Source of the DNA: Paenibacillus thalictri | Lineage (GTDB): Bacteria > Bacillota > Bacilli > Paenibacillales > NBRC-103111 | Length of the DNA: 64,000 nucleotides | Assembly: GCF_004307995.1 (NCBI RefSeq) | Contig: NZ_SIRE01000034.1 | Location: forward strand, 1 to 64,000 | Direction: 5' to 3' | Shown here: positions 49,273-57,717 of the stretch, one piece after another | Layout: the number at the start of each line of letters is the position of its first letter | Numbering within the stretch: position 1 is the stretch's first letter | The notes under the pieces: model-generated | The model's database searches: none | What the model was told of the DNA's origin: nothing | The model's input: the letters and a program-made list of their open reading frames with translations, nothing else | Translations under genes and position numbers: made by a program

Positions 49273-51168
49273 ATGGACATTTTTAAGAAGATTTCGGAGT
49301 ACCGTGCGGAAAATGAGAGATTGGCGTGGACCGGCAGCTTCAAGGAATATATTGAAAAAGTCCGCCAAAATCCAAGCCTGTCGATGACGGCGCATTCCCG
49401 GGTATACCAAATGATCGCCTCCTCAGGAATCGATGAAGACAACGGAAGGCGAAAGTACAAATTTTTCGAGCAGGAAATTTTTGGTCTGGACCGAAGCGTT
49501 GAAAAGCTGGTTGAAGAGTACTTTCACTCAGCGGCTCGAAGACTCGATGTGCGCAAGCGGATCTTGCTGCTGATGGGACCTGTGAGCGGCGGCAAATCCA
49601 CGATCGTCACGATGCTCAAGCGTGGTTTGGAGCAATTTTCCCGTACGGATGAGGGAGCGATTTATGCAATTAAAGGCTGCCCGATGCATGAAGACCCGCT
49701 GCATCTGATACCGCTGGAACTGCGTCCCGATGTGGAAAAAGATCTGAATGTCAAAATCGAAGGCAATTTGTGCCCGTCGTGCCAAATGAGGCTTAAAACG
49801 GAGTACGGAGGACGCATAGAGGAAGTGCAGGTTGAACGGGTACTGATCTCCGAGGACAATCGCACCGGGATCGGGACCTTCAGTCCTTCCGATCCGAAGT
49901 CGCAGGATATTGCCGATTTGACGGGCAGCATCGATTTTTCGACGATTACAGAATATGGATCGGAATCCGACCCTCGCGCATACCGGTTTGACGGAGAGCT
50001 TAATAAAGCGAACCGCGGTCTGATGGAATTTCAGGAAATGCTCAAGTGTGACGAGAAGTTCCTGTGGAATTTGCTTTCGCTTACGCAGGAAGGCAACTTT
50101 AAGGCGGGACGGTTTGCTTTGATTAGCGCCGACGAATTGATTATTGCGCATACGAATGAATCGGAGTACAAATCGTTTATCGCCAATAAGAAAAACGAAG
50201 CGCTCCAGTCGCGGATGATCGTCATGCCGATTCCTTATAATTTGAAGGTGTCGGAAGAGGAGAAAATTTACGGCAAGCTCATCAAGCAAAGCGATATGTC
50301 CCATATACATATAGCTCCGCACAGTCTGCGCGCCGCCGCTATTTTTTCAATCTTGTCACGGCTTAAAGAAACGAAAAAGCAGGGCATGGACCTGGTCAAA
50401 AAAATGCGGATGTACGACGGCCAAGAGGTCGAAGGCTACAAGGAAGCCGATCTGAAGGAAATGCAAAACGAATACATCGAAGAAGGCATGACCGGCATCG
50501 ACCCGCGTTACGTCATCAACCGGATCTCCAGCGCGCTCATCCGGCACGACCTGCAGTGCATCAACGCTCTTGACGTGCTGCGCGCGCTCAAGGATGGTCT
50601 CGATCAGCATGCTTCAATCACGAAAGAAGAACGCGAGCGTTATCTGAACTTTATTTCCGTTGCCCGCAAAGAATACGACGAGCTTGCCAAAAAAGAAATT
50701 CAAAAAGCATTTGTTTATTCCTTTGAAGAATCCGCCAAAACGCTGTTTGACAATTATCTCGACAACATCGAAGCTTATTGCAATTGGCAGAAAATTCGCG
50801 ACCCGCTGACGGGGGAAGAGATGGATCCGGATGAACGGCTGATGCGTTCGATTGAAGAGCAGATCGGCATATCGGAAAATGCGAAAAAAGCGTTCCGCGA
50901 AGAGATTTTGATCCGGATGTCATCCTACTCGCGCAAAAACCGCAAGTTCGATTATTCGAGCCATGAGCGGCTGCGCGAAGCGATCGAAAAAAAGCTGTTT
51001 GCCGATTTGAAGGACATCGTAAAAATAACGACTTCAACGAAAACACCGGACGACAGGCAGTTGAAAAAAATCAACGAGGTGACCGAACGGCTGATCGACG
51101 AGCATGGCTACTGTCCGGCTTGCGCAAACGAATTGCTCCGGTATGTGGGCAGCTTGCTGAATCGTTAA
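49273..51168 (+). CDS. prkA: PrkA serine protein kinase / AAA+ ATPase
   Basis: A 631-residue protein. An AAA+ PrkA domain spans about 25-400: Walker A GPVSGGKSTIV, Walker B-like LMEFQEMLK, and a CPMHEDPLHL...CPSCQM Zn-ribbon-like stretch. The C-terminal PrkA kinase-like domain follows (IDPRYVINRISSALI). PrkA of Bacillus is made in sporulation, affects sigma-K dependent genes and has protease-like activity. AGGAGG lies seven bases from the ATG. The usual neighbours yhbH and spoVR are not next to it. Its leader has the four hairpin repeats. Confidence 0.95.
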   Translation: MDIFKKISEYRAENERLAWTGSFKEYIEKVRQNPSLSMTAHSRVYQMIASSGIDEDNGRRKYKFFEQEIFGLDRSVEKLVEEYFHSAARRLDVRKRILLLMGPVSGGKSTIVTMLKRGLEQFSRTDEGAIYAIKGCPMHEDPLHLIPLELRPDVEKDLNVKIEGNLCPSCQMRLKTEYGGRIEEVQVERVLISEDNRTGIGTFSPSDPKSQDIADLTGSIDFSTITEYGSESDPRAYRFDGELNKANRGLMEFQEMLKCDEKFLWNLLSLTQEGNFKAGRFALISADELIIAHTNESEYKSFIANKKNEALQSRMIVMPIPYNLKVSEEEKIYGKLIKQSDMSHIHIAPHSLRAAAIFSILSRLKETKKQGMDLVKKMRMYDGQEVEGYKEADLKEMQNEYIEEGMTGIDPRYVINRISSALIRHDLQCINALDVLRALKDGLDQHASITKEERERYLNFISVARKEYDELAKKEIQKAFVYSFEESAKTLFDNYLDNIEAYCNWQKIRDPLTGEEMDPDERLMRSIEEQIGISENAKKAFREEILIRMSSYSRKNRKFDYSSHERLREAIEKKLFADLKDIVKITTSTKTPDDRQLKKINEVTERLIDEHGYCPACANELLRYVGSLLNR

Positions 51169-51178
51169 ATATCATCCG

Positions 51179-51207
51179 AGCCTGCTCCTTGCGGGCTTTT
51201 TATTTTT
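51179..51207 (+). terminator. Terminator after prkA
   Basis: AGCCTGC, loop, GCGGGCTTTTTATTTTT. Confidence 0.8.
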
Positions 51208-51338
51208 GGGCGTGCCCAATTTTGAAGTAGGCATTCACCCTGTGGGCGAACGCACATATGTTGAATTGAGAACTATATCCCGTTACTTCTTCGTAACGGA
51301 ATGACTGAGCCCATTTCAACAGAATGCGAGTGATTCAA

Positions 51339-51689
51339 ATGCCTGTTCATATTCATGTGCCGCATGGCGGCGGAATTAGCGGCATGCATGGTGATCCAGC
51401 TCCCGGTGTGCATGGCGGTGCCGGGTTCCATGGCGGTCCTGCCCCGGGTTTTCACGGTCCTAGCCCTGGCGTTCACGGCGGAGTGGGTCCTGGTTTTCAC
51501 GGTCCCGGTCCCGTACATGTCGGCCCGATCGGCCATAGTCCCGGCTTTCATGGGCCTGTTGACGGAGGATTAGGTGCGTTGCCGCTTATCGCTCCAATCG
51601 TTTACAGCACACTTTATCCTTACTCGTATCCCTATCCTTATCCGCCCTATCCGCCATATCCGTACCCATATCCCTATCCGGCGTATTAA
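51339..51689 (+). CDS. Gly/His/Pro-rich low-complexity protein with Tyr-Pro tail
   Basis: A 116-residue protein of two repeat types. Residues 8-80 are GFHGP/GVHGG-like (PGVHGGAGFHGGPAPGFHGP), and the last 30 are Tyr-Pro repeats (YPYPPYPPYPYPYPYPAY). A short hydrophobic stretch (LGALPLIAPIVYS) lies between. It has no signal peptide. Similar composition is seen in spore coat or exosporium proteins, and it lies next to prkA, so a coat role is a reasonable guess. The start at 51339 has GAGTG eight bases upstream. Confidence 0.65.
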   Translation: MPVHIHVPHGGGISGMHGDPAPGVHGGAGFHGGPAPGFHGPSPGVHGGVGPGFHGPGPVHVGPIGHSPGFHGPVDGGLGALPLIAPIVYSTLYPYSYPYPYPPYPPYPYPYPYPAY

Positions 51690-51692
51690 TGC

Positions 51693-51734
51693 GAAAAACT
51701 TCCTTGGCCTGCAGACGGCTTAGGAAGTTTTTTA
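51693..51734. terminator. Bidirectional terminator
   Basis: AAAAACTTCCT, loop, AGGAAGTTTTTTAG. It ends the low-complexity gene and, read from the other strand, the kinase gene. Confidence 0.8.
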
Positions 51735-51739
51735 GTTAT

Positions 51740-53287
51740 TTATTCATGTTCCCGCGATATAGGAAAAACAATGTTGACGACGGTTCCTTTATTGACTTCA
51801 CTTTCAATATGCATATGCCCTTGATGATTTTCAATAATCTTGAAGCTGACCATGAGGCCAAGCCCGGTCCCTTTTTCTTTGGTCGTATAAAAAGGTTCCC
51901 CAAGCCGAGGAATCCGTTCCTCAGGTATGCCGCATCCTTGGTCGATACATCGAATCACGATGTGGCGCTCATCATAGTTTTTTACCTCCAGGATGATATT
52001 CCCGCCTTCCGGCATCGAGTCGATGGAGTTGTTCAAAATATTAATAAATACTTGTTTAATCTGATTTTCATCACAAAGGATCGGAGGGAGCCCCGCGGTA
52101 ATTTTAGTTGAGATCAGCACATTATTCATAATGGCCTGCGAATTCAGTAAAGCCACTGTATTTTGCAATATCGGCCCGATCGGCTTGGGCTGAAACGACA
52201 CCGATTGCGGTTTGGCAATAACTAGGAATTCGCTGACAATTAAGTTAATCCGGTCGAGTTCGTCAAGCATGATATCAAAATAAGCTTTATATCCGCTCAT
52301 TTTGGACTCAAGCAGCTGTACGAAGCCGCGCAGCGAAGTTAAGGGGTTACGTATTTCATGAGCGACCCCGGCTGCCAGTTGTCCGACGATAGACAGCTTC
52401 TCCGATTTAATGAGCATCTCTTCCGCTTGCTTGTTATCGGTAATATCTTTTCCGATCATGTAAGCTCCGGCAATTTTACCGTTTACGATAATGGGGACGT
52501 TTACGACGCTTAATTCAACGTGGGCTCCGGATTTGCTTAAGAAACAAATTTCATAATATTGCGTATCTCCCGAAATCGTCATTGTAAAATGGTACTGCCA
52601 GCGCGACATATGGTCCGGTATGACCAGATGATCGATCGATTTATGCAGCAGTTCTTCGGATGTGTACCCCGACATCCACTCCATCGCCGGATTGAGGCTA
52701 AGCAGCCGGCCTTCCAGGTCAAAGGAACAGATTGAATCCGGGTTATTTTCAAAAAGCGATTTGTATCGCTGTTCACTTTCCTCAAGACGTCTTTCCGCTT
52801 TTTTCTTTTCATAAATCGCTTGAATCATCGCATAGGAGCGGGCAAACCGGACATCCATAGCTTGGGCAACGATCGATTTGAGCAGTTCGTCGGTTTCTTG
52901 GCTCTGCTGTGTGTCCGTAAGCTCCCAATTCATTCTTTTCAGCATTTCCATGGCATTGATAATGTGTTCGCGATGAATGCGCGCTGCGGACGCCGATTTT
53001 GTCTCCGGGTTTAAGCTGCTGCCAAAATATACGGTCCCTTTTTTAAGGTCGTATTCTTCCACTTGATTTAAGTTAACAAGGTTCGTTTGGTCGATCAGTC
53101 TGAAACCTTCCTCGTACAGCCATTCCTCAAAAGCTTCAAGCGACGCGGCCCAATAGTATTTATTGTCTTTGGTGTGCATTACAAAATGCCTGTCCTTCAG
53201 ACTTTCAATTTTAACGACTTCATCGGAGTTAATGATAATAATTTCAGAACCTTTTTTTCCATCGAGAGTAACGGGAATTTTTTGCAT
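51740..53287 (-). CDS. LytTR-PAS-histidine kinase fusion protein
   Basis: A 515-residue cytoplasmic protein. An N-terminal LytTR-like DNA-binding domain (1-115) is seen in EIIIINSDEVVKIESLKDRHF, FRLIDQTNLVNLNQVEEY and a late RIHREHI. A short coiled coil (140-170) leads to PAS (NPDSICSFDLEGRLLSLNPAMEWMSGYT, 175-285) and a sporulation-kinase type HisKA (GVAHEIRNPLTSLRGFVQLLE). The HATPase domain has N, G1 (DQGCGIPEE) and G2 (KGTGLGLMVSF) boxes. No membrane segment is present. The architecture couples DNA binding with kinase activity. Confidence 0.85.
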   Translation of the reverse strand: MQKIPVTLDGKKGSEIIIINSDEVVKIESLKDRHFVMHTKDNKYYWAASLEAFEEWLYEEGFRLIDQTNLVNLNQVEEYDLKKGTVYFGSSLNPETKSASAARIHREHIINAMEMLKRMNWELTDTQQSQETDELLKSIVAQAMDVRFARSYAMIQAIYEKKKAERRLEESEQRYKSLFENNPDSICSFDLEGRLLSLNPAMEWMSGYTSEELLHKSIDHLVIPDHMSRWQYHFTMTISGDTQYYEICFLSKSGAHVELSVVNVPIIVNGKIAGAYMIGKDITDNKQAEEMLIKSEKLSIVGQLAAGVAHEIRNPLTSLRGFVQLLESKMSGYKAYFDIMLDELDRINLIVSEFLVIAKPQSVSFQPKPIGPILQNTVALLNSQAIMNNVLISTKITAGLPPILCDENQIKQVFINILNNSIDSMPEGGNIILEVKNYDERHIVIRCIDQGCGIPEERIPRLGEPFYTTKEKGTGLGLMVSFKIIENHQGHMHIESEVNKGTVVNIVFPISREHE

Positions 53288-53666
53288 CCCAGTTATCCAC
53301 TCCTAGCTATGGTAACTCTATGGTTGCTCAGCGGAGTAAAACCGGACCAACCATGCCAAAATCATCATGATACCCTAATAAATGTAAAAGCATATGACTA
53401 ATACATTATATAGTTAGCCAACCGCCTAGTAAATGACAAATTTAAAAACTTTCAAAAATAACCGGATGGAGACTCATTTTTCTTTTTCATCCAGGACTTT
53501 TGGCCTATATTAAAATGTGGTAAAGTTCACAAAATGGATACAATACATACAAAATACCAAAACATAGAAAAAAAGTAGAGAAAAATTTAGCAAATTCTAG
53601 TATTATTAGCAATGTGGGGGGTGGGAGCAAGATTTGGTAGTTTTAACTAATGCGAGGAGGAGAAGT
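53288..53666. other. Intergenic region between kinase and SLH protein genes
   Basis: About 380 AT-rich bases holding two divergent promoters. GGTTG and CAACC (near 53320 and 53355) form a short imperfect inverted repeat on the kinase side. I see no gene. Confidence 0.4.
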
Positions 53667-56195
53667 ATGAGTTTGCTAGGAGCATCACAAAAAGCAAGGC
53701 GTACGCTGGCGGTAGTCATGAGCATTTGTCTCATCTTTTCATCGCTGGGCGTAGCTTTTGCTGCGGAAGAAGTAAAGGATATTAAGGGTCACTGGGCCGA
53801 AACGTCGCTGCAAACCGGCATCGCAAAAGGCTATATTCAAGGTTACCCTGACAGCACATTCAAGCCCGACAATGCGATTACCCGGGCCGAATTCGTTACG
53901 GTTGTCAACCGGGCATTCGGATTCACGGAAAAGGCGGAGGTACAGGCCAAAGATGTCGACTCGAAAAACTGGGCCTACGACCAGATCGCTATCGCATTAA
54001 AGGCTGGCTATATCAGCGGTTATTCTGACGGTACGATCAAGCCCGGAAACGTGGTAAGCCGTCAGGAAGTTGCTGTTATGCTAGCGAAAGTGCTGAAGCT
54101 CGACACCGGCAAAGATGCGGACTTGTCCAAATTCAAGGACACGGCCAAACTTCCGGATTGGAGCAAAGCTGCATTTGGCGCCGTGGTGTCGAAAGGTGTA
54201 TTCAACGGTTATGAGGACGGGACGCTGGGCTTCGAGAAAAGCCTGACCCGCGCTGAGGCTGTTGTGACATTGGAACGCGCTTTGGGCGGCGGCACTGCCG
54301 CATTTTACAACCAAGCCGGTACATACGGTCCTGCAACTGGGAACGATAAAATTGAAGGCAACGTGGTCATTGGCGCAGCCGGCGTCACGCTTCGTAATAC
54401 GACCATTTCCGGCAACCTGACGATTGGTGAAAACGTCGGAGACGGCGATGTCACTCTCGACAACGTTACCGTTAACGGTGACACCGTAGTTAATGGCGGA
54501 GGCGCCAGTTCGGTTCATTTTAAAGACAGCATATTGGTAACGATCGTTGTCAACAAAAAAACCGGAGAAGTACGGATCGTTGCCGAAGGCAAGACGACGG
54601 TAAAACAAGTCAACGTGCAATCGAGTTCTAAAATTGACAACAGCAATGCTACAAACGGCGGGTTCTCCAACGTGAGCTTGCAGGACAAGCTTCCGGCCGG
54701 TTCCAAGGTTTCGCTGCTTGGCAGCTTTGAAAATGTCGATATTTCAGCAAAATCCATTGCCGTCGATGTGCCGAACGGCACGATTAAAAACCTGAATGTA
54801 GGCGGTCAAGGCGGCGACACATCGCTTAATTTAGGCAAAGATGCCAAAGTGCTGCAACTGGTACTGAATGCTATACTCAAGGTGCTCGGCGACGGTAAGA
54901 TTGACAAAGCTACCATTAACAAGGGAGCAGAAGGCACAACCTTCCAAACGCAGCCGAACTCGGTGCAAAATAACAGCGGCGCTACGTTTGGACCGGGAAG
55001 CGGCAGTAATTATGTAAGTAGCTCAAGTGATGTTATCTATGCTACTTTGGACTCCGTATCTGTACCGGAAAATGGCAAGATCGTACTGAATATGACTTAC
55101 GGTCTGATCAGTTTTACGCCTACCGTCAAGGTTTCTAATAATGGAGGAACGGCAACCGATGTTGCTATTAGCAGCTCCGCAATCGACGTGAGTGCAAGAA
55201 CGCTTACTTTGACCGTACCAACCATTCTTTTGACGGCTTCATCGCAAAATGTAACTTACACGGTCACTTATTCGGGAGTGTCTAAAACGGGCAGCATTAC
55301 ATTAAATGCACTTTCCCAAGTGGCGGCGCCAACGGCTAATCCAGCTCCAGGCCCGGTACCTGCTGGAACAACGGTTGCATTGTCTTCGACAACAGTGGGT
55401 GCGGCTGTGTATTACACAGTGGATGGTACAACGCCAACCGCATCCAGTATGTTATACAGCAGTGCGATCGCCATTCAAGGTACGGGATCGTTTACGATTA
55501 AAGCGTTTGCGGCTTATCAGGGACTGACTGATAGTGAAGTGGCGACATTTACCTATCCAATTATCCCGGCTCCCGGCTTCGCAGCAGCGCCAACGGCAAG
55601 TCCGGCAGCAGGCGCAGTTGCTTCTGGAACCCAAGTTACGCTAAGTTCCGTTAATGCGGCTGTGTATTACACGACGGATAACAGCGACCCGACCACTTCC
55701 AGCACATTGTTTACCACTCCAATCACAATTACAGGTCCGGTGACGATCAAAGCCATTGCTGCGCAAGAGGGATTGATTAGCAGTCAGGTAGTAAGCTTCC
55801 CGTATACGATAACCAGTTTGCCTACAGTCACAGCCGGTGTATATAGTGTGTTTACCTCATTTGATGCAGCTGTCACTTCCAATGTTTACGCATTAAGTGT
55901 GAGTTCGTCGGTTTATCAAATCGGAGCTAATGATACTAATCCTTATTTAGTAATCAAGTTTGATGACAACCTTGACAGTGATTACTCAGGAGTAGCTCTT
56001 AATACTGACTTACCAGGAGCTCAAGCCAATGCTGTAACTACATCTGTATATCAAGGTGTTTATGTCGCAGTCATTCCTCATAGCACATTGGCTGTTGGTG
56101 AAACCTACAATATCACGTTAGGCGGTCTCAAAAGAACAGTTTCTAGTGTGACCTATCAAGTGGATACTATAAGTTTCAGCGTTTATAGGCAATGA
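53667..56195 (+). CDS. S-layer homology domain surface protein
   Basis: An 842-residue exported protein. A signal peptide ends near AFA-AE (residue 33). Three SLH domains span 36-215 (DIKGHWAETSLQTGIAKGY, DSKNWAYDQIAIALKAGY, LPDWSKAAFGAVVSKGV); each ends with a TRAE-like turn and the linker binds pyruvylated wall polymer. A beta-helix-like stretch (220-450) is followed by an X2-like domain (450-560). Two CHB_HEX_C_1 domains (VYYTVDGTTPTASSMLYS and VYYTTDNSDPTTSSTLF) come next, then an unassigned 110-residue tail. It is a typical Paenibacillus surface protein; enzymatic activity is not visible. Confidence 0.9.
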   Translation: MSLLGASQKARRTLAVVMSICLIFSSLGVAFAAEEVKDIKGHWAETSLQTGIAKGYIQGYPDSTFKPDNAITRAEFVTVVNRAFGFTEKAEVQAKDVDSKNWAYDQIAIALKAGYISGYSDGTIKPGNVVSRQEVAVMLAKVLKLDTGKDADLSKFKDTAKLPDWSKAAFGAVVSKGVFNGYEDGTLGFEKSLTRAEAVVTLERALGGGTAAFYNQAGTYGPATGNDKIEGNVVIGAAGVTLRNTTISGNLTIGENVGDGDVTLDNVTVNGDTVVNGGGASSVHFKDSILVTIVVNKKTGEVRIVAEGKTTVKQVNVQSSSKIDNSNATNGGFSNVSLQDKLPAGSKVSLLGSFENVDISAKSIAVDVPNGTIKNLNVGGQGGDTSLNLGKDAKVLQLVLNAILKVLGDGKIDKATINKGAEGTTFQTQPNSVQNNSGATFGPGSGSNYVSSSSDVIYATLDSVSVPENGKIVLNMTYGLISFTPTVKVSNNGGTATDVAISSSAIDVSARTLTLTVPTILLTASSQNVTYTVTYSGVSKTGSITLNALSQVAAPTANPAPGPVPAGTTVALSSTTVGAAVYYTVDGTTPTASSMLYSSAIAIQGTGSFTIKAFAAYQGLTDSEVATFTYPIIPAPGFAAAPTASPAAGAVASGTQVTLSSVNAAVYYTTDNSDPTTSSTLFTTPITITGPVTIKAIAAQEGLISSQVVSFPYTITSLPTVTAGVYSVFTSFDAAVTSNVYALSVSSSVYQIGANDTNPYLVIKFDDNLDSDYSGVALNTDLPGAQANAVTTSVYQGVYVAVIPHSTLAVGETYNITLGGLKRTVSSVTYQVDTISFSVYRQ

Positions 56196-56213
56196 TGCAC
56201 TTATTTTGTCGGG

Positions 56214-56246
56214 GTCAAACCTTGAAAAAGGTTTGACTCTTTTTTC
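56214..56246 (+). terminator. Terminator after SLH protein gene
   Basis: GTCAAACCTT, GAAA loop, AAGGTTTGACTCTTTTTT. Confidence 0.85.
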
Positions 56247-56292
56247 ATTATCCCGGAGAATGGGAGTAGCATATTGTGGAGGTATTTTTCGC

Positions 56293-56952
56293 GTGAAAGA
56301 AAATAAAGTTGCATTCATATTGATACCTATTCTGCTCATTGCAGCAATTGCGGTTTACTTCACTATGAAAGTTCCAGACGAGGTGGAGACCGCATCCTCT
56401 TGTTATTCGCAAGCGACGGCTGCTGTTCAGAGCCAAAAGTGGGAAGACGCGAAGAAGCAATTAAATCAATGCAAGCTAAAGTATCAGGGGGACGGAAAAT
56501 TTGATTTTCAACTAGGGAATGTCGCACGTATGCAAAATCAAATGGATCAAGCTTTAACCTACTATCTATCTGCGTTGGGCACTTCACCGCAGTTAATTGA
56601 AGCCTATAATAATGCGGCGGCAATTAAAATGCTGCAAAACAAATTGGATGACGCCATGAGCATCATAGAGGATGGGCTGAAACAGAAACCCGACTATAAG
56701 GACTTGAATTTTAAAAAAGGGCAACTTCTGTATTTAAAGCAGCAATACACACAAGTTGTTCCACTGCTGGAGCCGCTTGTGGGTGACCCGGAGTATTTTG
56801 AAGCTTACCGGTTTTTGGGGTTGTCGCAGTACAAGCTTGGTCAAAAGCCGCAGGCTTTAAATTCTCTTGCGGAATATTTGCAGAAGGCTTCGCCAACCAC
56901 CCAAGGTTTACAGGAGATTGAGCGAATTGTCGCAGAGTTAAAGTCACCTTAA
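56293..56952 (+). CDS. Membrane-anchored TPR protein
   Basis: A 219-residue protein starting at GTG 56293 behind GGAGGT. One membrane helix (VAFILIPILLIAAIAVYFTM, residues 6-25) is followed by about five TPR units (AAVQSQKWEDAKKQLNQCK, GNVARMQNQMDQALTYYLSAL, NNAAAIKMLQNKLDDAMSI, FKKGQLLYLKQQYTQVVPLL, FLGLSQYKLGQKPQALNSL). The TPR part should face outward and recruit other proteins. It follows the SLH gene but has its own region after the terminator, so it may or may not be cotranscribed. Confidence 0.82.
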   Translation: MKENKVAFILIPILLIAAIAVYFTMKVPDEVETASSCYSQATAAVQSQKWEDAKKQLNQCKLKYQGDGKFDFQLGNVARMQNQMDQALTYYLSALGTSPQLIEAYNNAAAIKMLQNKLDDAMSIIEDGLKQKPDYKDLNFKKGQLLYLKQQYTQVVPLLEPLVGDPEYFEAYRFLGLSQYKLGQKPQALNSLAEYLQKASPTTQGLQEIERIVAELKSP

Positions 56953-57090
56953 CTTAAGATTAGACAAACACATTTTAAACGGAACTTGAAATATTAATAT
57001 CCATTAACAGGAACATATATTCCTATTTTGTATTTCTTGTGTTAAAATGATATGTATTAATATACTATTAAGAGCAGGAGAGTGATTCGA

Positions 57091-57420
57091 ATGAGCGAGC
57101 AAATGCTGCAGCATATTATCGACCAATTGAGCCAAATTAATGATAGATTGACCCATGTGGAAACCAACATGGCGACCAAAGACGACATCTCGAACATGGC
57201 AACCAAAGATGACATCTCGAACATGGCGACCAAAGACGACATCGCAAAATTGGCGACCAAAGAGGATATTGCCATTCTGCCGTTTATTCAACAAGCCGTT
57301 CTCGAGACAAACGAAACGGTCAAAAGAATCGAACTGACCCAAGAACGCCACAGCAAAATTATCGATCTGCTATCAGCCCGTTCTATTGAGCATGAGTCTA
57401 TTTTAAAACAGCTCAGATAA
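57091..57420 (+). CDS. Coiled-coil protein with tandem ATKDDI repeats
   Basis: A 109-residue protein. Residues 27-62 hold four 9-residue repeats of the form MATKDDISN, encoded by a 27 bp near-perfect tandem repeat (57169-57276). A helix before it (LQHIIDQLSQINDRLTHVETN) and another after (FIQQAVLETNETVKRIELTQERH) suggest one long helical rod or coiled coil. No signal peptide or membrane segment is visible. The family is common in Bacillota as an unannotated protein. AGGAGAG precedes 57091. The repeat number can vary between strains. Confidence 0.68.
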   Translation: MSEQMLQHIIDQLSQINDRLTHVETNMATKDDISNMATKDDISNMATKDDIAKLATKEDIAILPFIQQAVLETNETVKRIELTQERHSKIIDLLSARSIEHESILKQLR

Positions 57421-57717
57421 CCTCGCTTACGACCATTTTTTTCCTAACCAACGAAGAACCCGCCACCAAAACATCCTCATTGCAACGATGCGCTTTAATG
57501 ATTAAGGCTGCTCGCCGTTCACTAAAGATATCTTTTTCCTATTCAGGTAAAAATATGATTTGTTGTAAAGGTTGATTTTTTCTTTTGCCCGACGTTGGTG
57601 TTTTTTGCCTATACTTTTTAGGGAAATCTCCATATTCGGCGGTTCAAAAACATGTTACAATCTTCGTAGCAGCAAGGATTGTAAGCGTTTTACCGCGCAG
57701 CAAGAGGGGAGTCCGCC

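Noticed and set aside
49085..49387. Reading frames running through the prkA leader repeats
   Set aside because: The 40-41 bp period shifts the frame at every unit, and the frames lead into prkA out of phase.
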